Shown: positions 63,462-64,000 of the stretch, one piece after another
How the letters are laid out: every line of letters starts with the position of its first letter
How positions within the stretch are numbered: position 1 is the stretch's first letter
Assembly (NCBI GenBank): GCA_015064895.1
Contig: SVRI01000006.1
Location: 1-64,000, forward strand
DNA: 64,000 nucleotides
DNA from: Oscillospiraceae bacterium
Lineage (GTDB): Bacteria; Bacillota; Clostridia; Oscillospirales; CAG-382
Direction of reading: 5' to 3'
Notes under the pieces: generated by a model
The model's database searches: none
What the model was told of the DNA's origin: nothing
Seen by the model: the letters and a program-made list of their open reading frames with translations, nothing else
Position numbers and translations under genes: made by a program

Positions 63462-63498
63462 ATTCCATACCTCTTTTCACGCTTTTATATACAATTAT

Positions 63499-63526
63499 AT
63501 TCTACCATATCACACTCAAATTGCAA
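63499..63526 (-). promoter_or_regulatory. Promoter of the GH95 gene
   Basis: Minus strand TTGCAA (63526-63521), 16 bp, TAGAAT (63504-63499). It contains ATATGGTAGAATATA on the minus strand (63510-63496), identical to 30355-30369. Confidence 0.55.
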
Positions 63527-63538
63527 TAGTTTAAGGCA

Positions 63539-63565
63539 AAAAAACACCGCCCTTTCGGGCGGTGT
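63539..63565 (-). terminator. Terminator of the right-edge gene
   Basis: ACACCGCCC (63544-63552), TTTC loop, GGGCGGTGT (63557-63565), then a T7 tract on the minus strand. Just past the stop codon at 63570. Confidence 0.9.
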
Positions 63566-63569
63566 CACA

Positions 63570-64000
63570 TTATATGTTTACGTCAATGTCGAAGTATTCA
63601 AGAAGGAAATCCTGAACGTCTTTATCAACGCTGCCTTTAATTTGGTTTAAGAACTGCGAACGTTCGCTGCTTTCCATATCGTTATAAATAATCTTATCAA
63701 CAGCATCAACATAATCACCGTATTCTCTGTTGATATAATTCTTATCGATTTCCTTGCCGTTATTGGCATCAATGATAACTAAATCTATGCATTCAACAAC
63801 AGTATTCAATGCCTGTTTTCTGATTTTTGAAGCACGCTTTGACATATTATACAATTGATTTCTGCCTCGAGTAAGCTTTTCCATGAACTCTGAGCTATTG
63901 GGATTACTTATGAGAACAGAGTAGAAATCCATATCCTTATCAATTACTATTTCGGATACATCAATCACATCATCGGGATCATTATTATCATTGAGTGCCC
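63570..64000 (-). CDS. C-terminal part of an unidentified protein running off the right edge
   Basis: The frame is open to base 64000, so I treat this as the 3' end of a longer gene. A GTG at 63968 exists but has no ribosome binding site. The visible ~142 residues are acidic at the N-terminal side (NDNNDPDDVIDVSEIVID) and then helical and charged (FMEKLTRGRNQLYNMSKRAS; LLEYFDIDVNI). I do not recognise the family. Confidence 0.6.
   Translation of the reverse strand, partial: ALNDNNDPDDVIDVSEIVIDKDMDFYSVLISNPNSSEFMEKLTRGRNQLYNMSKRASKIRKQALNTVVECIDLVIIDANNGKEIDKNYINREYGDYVDAVDKIIYNDMESSERSQFLNQIKGSVDKDVQDFLLEYFDIDVNI

Noticed and set aside
1..64000. tRNA, rRNA, CRISPR or phage/transposon genes
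   Set aside because: All gaps were read; no cloverleaf, spaced direct repeats, integrase or transposase-like protein is present.

Overview
The window looks like a chromosomal segment of a low-GC, endospore-forming Firmicute of the class Clostridia, probably a gut anaerobe. The reasons are a PolC-type replicative polymerase, the mother-cell sigma factor SigK, SpoIIE, a CotF-type coat protein, a LysM-GH18 spore hydrolase, promoters with Spo0A boxes, MEP-pathway isoprenoid genes and several glycoside-hydrolase genes. Genes are dense, no intergenic gap exceeds 300 bp, and I see no rRNA, tRNA, CRISPR array, transposase or phage genes. The class is inferred from gene content; genus is not determined.

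Layout. 1-2.5 kb: the start of an unidentified gene and a 776-residue protein of unknown function, both on the minus strand. 2.6-4.7 kb (minus): ispD-ispF and a YjdF-like membrane protein. 4.9-23.7 kb (plus): one long housekeeping run, trmH-type methyltransferase, dprA, topA, plsX, rnc, a radical SAM gene, smc, ftsY, rdgB, yhbY, nadD, yqeK, an LCP cell-wall ligase, rsfS and leuS. rpsU follows on its own consensus promoter; this 58-codon gene is short and easily missed. 24.1-25.8 kb (minus): a GNAT acetyltransferase and hom. 26-32.4 kb: a YtvI-like permease, a uridine-kinase-like gene, sigK (minus), the LysM-GH18 hydrolase and a TIM-barrel glycosidase-like gene. 32.4-35.5 kb (minus): greA, two lipoproteins and a CotF-like coat protein. 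35.7-40.4 kb: an ArsB/NhaD-type transporter (plus), then on the minus strand a Spo0A-C-like protein with a STAND-type NTPase, and rpmE. 40.6-46 kb: spoIIE, a UPF0178 gene, a one-pass membrane protein (minus), ftsW and a 61-residue protein. 46-47.6 kb: a palindromic repeat, a consensus promoter, a structured leader RNA and a lipoprotein. 47.7-55.6 kb: a DUF815 ATPase, rseP, ispG and polC. 55.6-64 kb: an AraC regulator divergent from a Gfo/Idh/MocA dehydrogenase and an EamA exporter, then a nuclease-helicase fusion, a GH95 glycosidase and a partial gene, all on the minus strand.

The two most interesting items are not housekeeping. First, a two-gene operon pairs a stand-alone Spo0A C-terminal-like DNA-binding protein with an 826-residue STAND-like NTPase. 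Its promoter has the same geometry as the spoIIE promoter 0.5 kb away: a Spo0A box, 21 bp, then a -10 hexamer. This suggests an uncharacterised sporulation-linked regulatory unit. Second, the leader of the 46.3-kb lipoprotein starts at a perfect sigma-A promoter and folds into nested helices. It ends in mutually exclusive antiterminator and terminator hairpins just before the ribosome binding site. It has the form of a riboswitch, but I cannot assign it to a known class.
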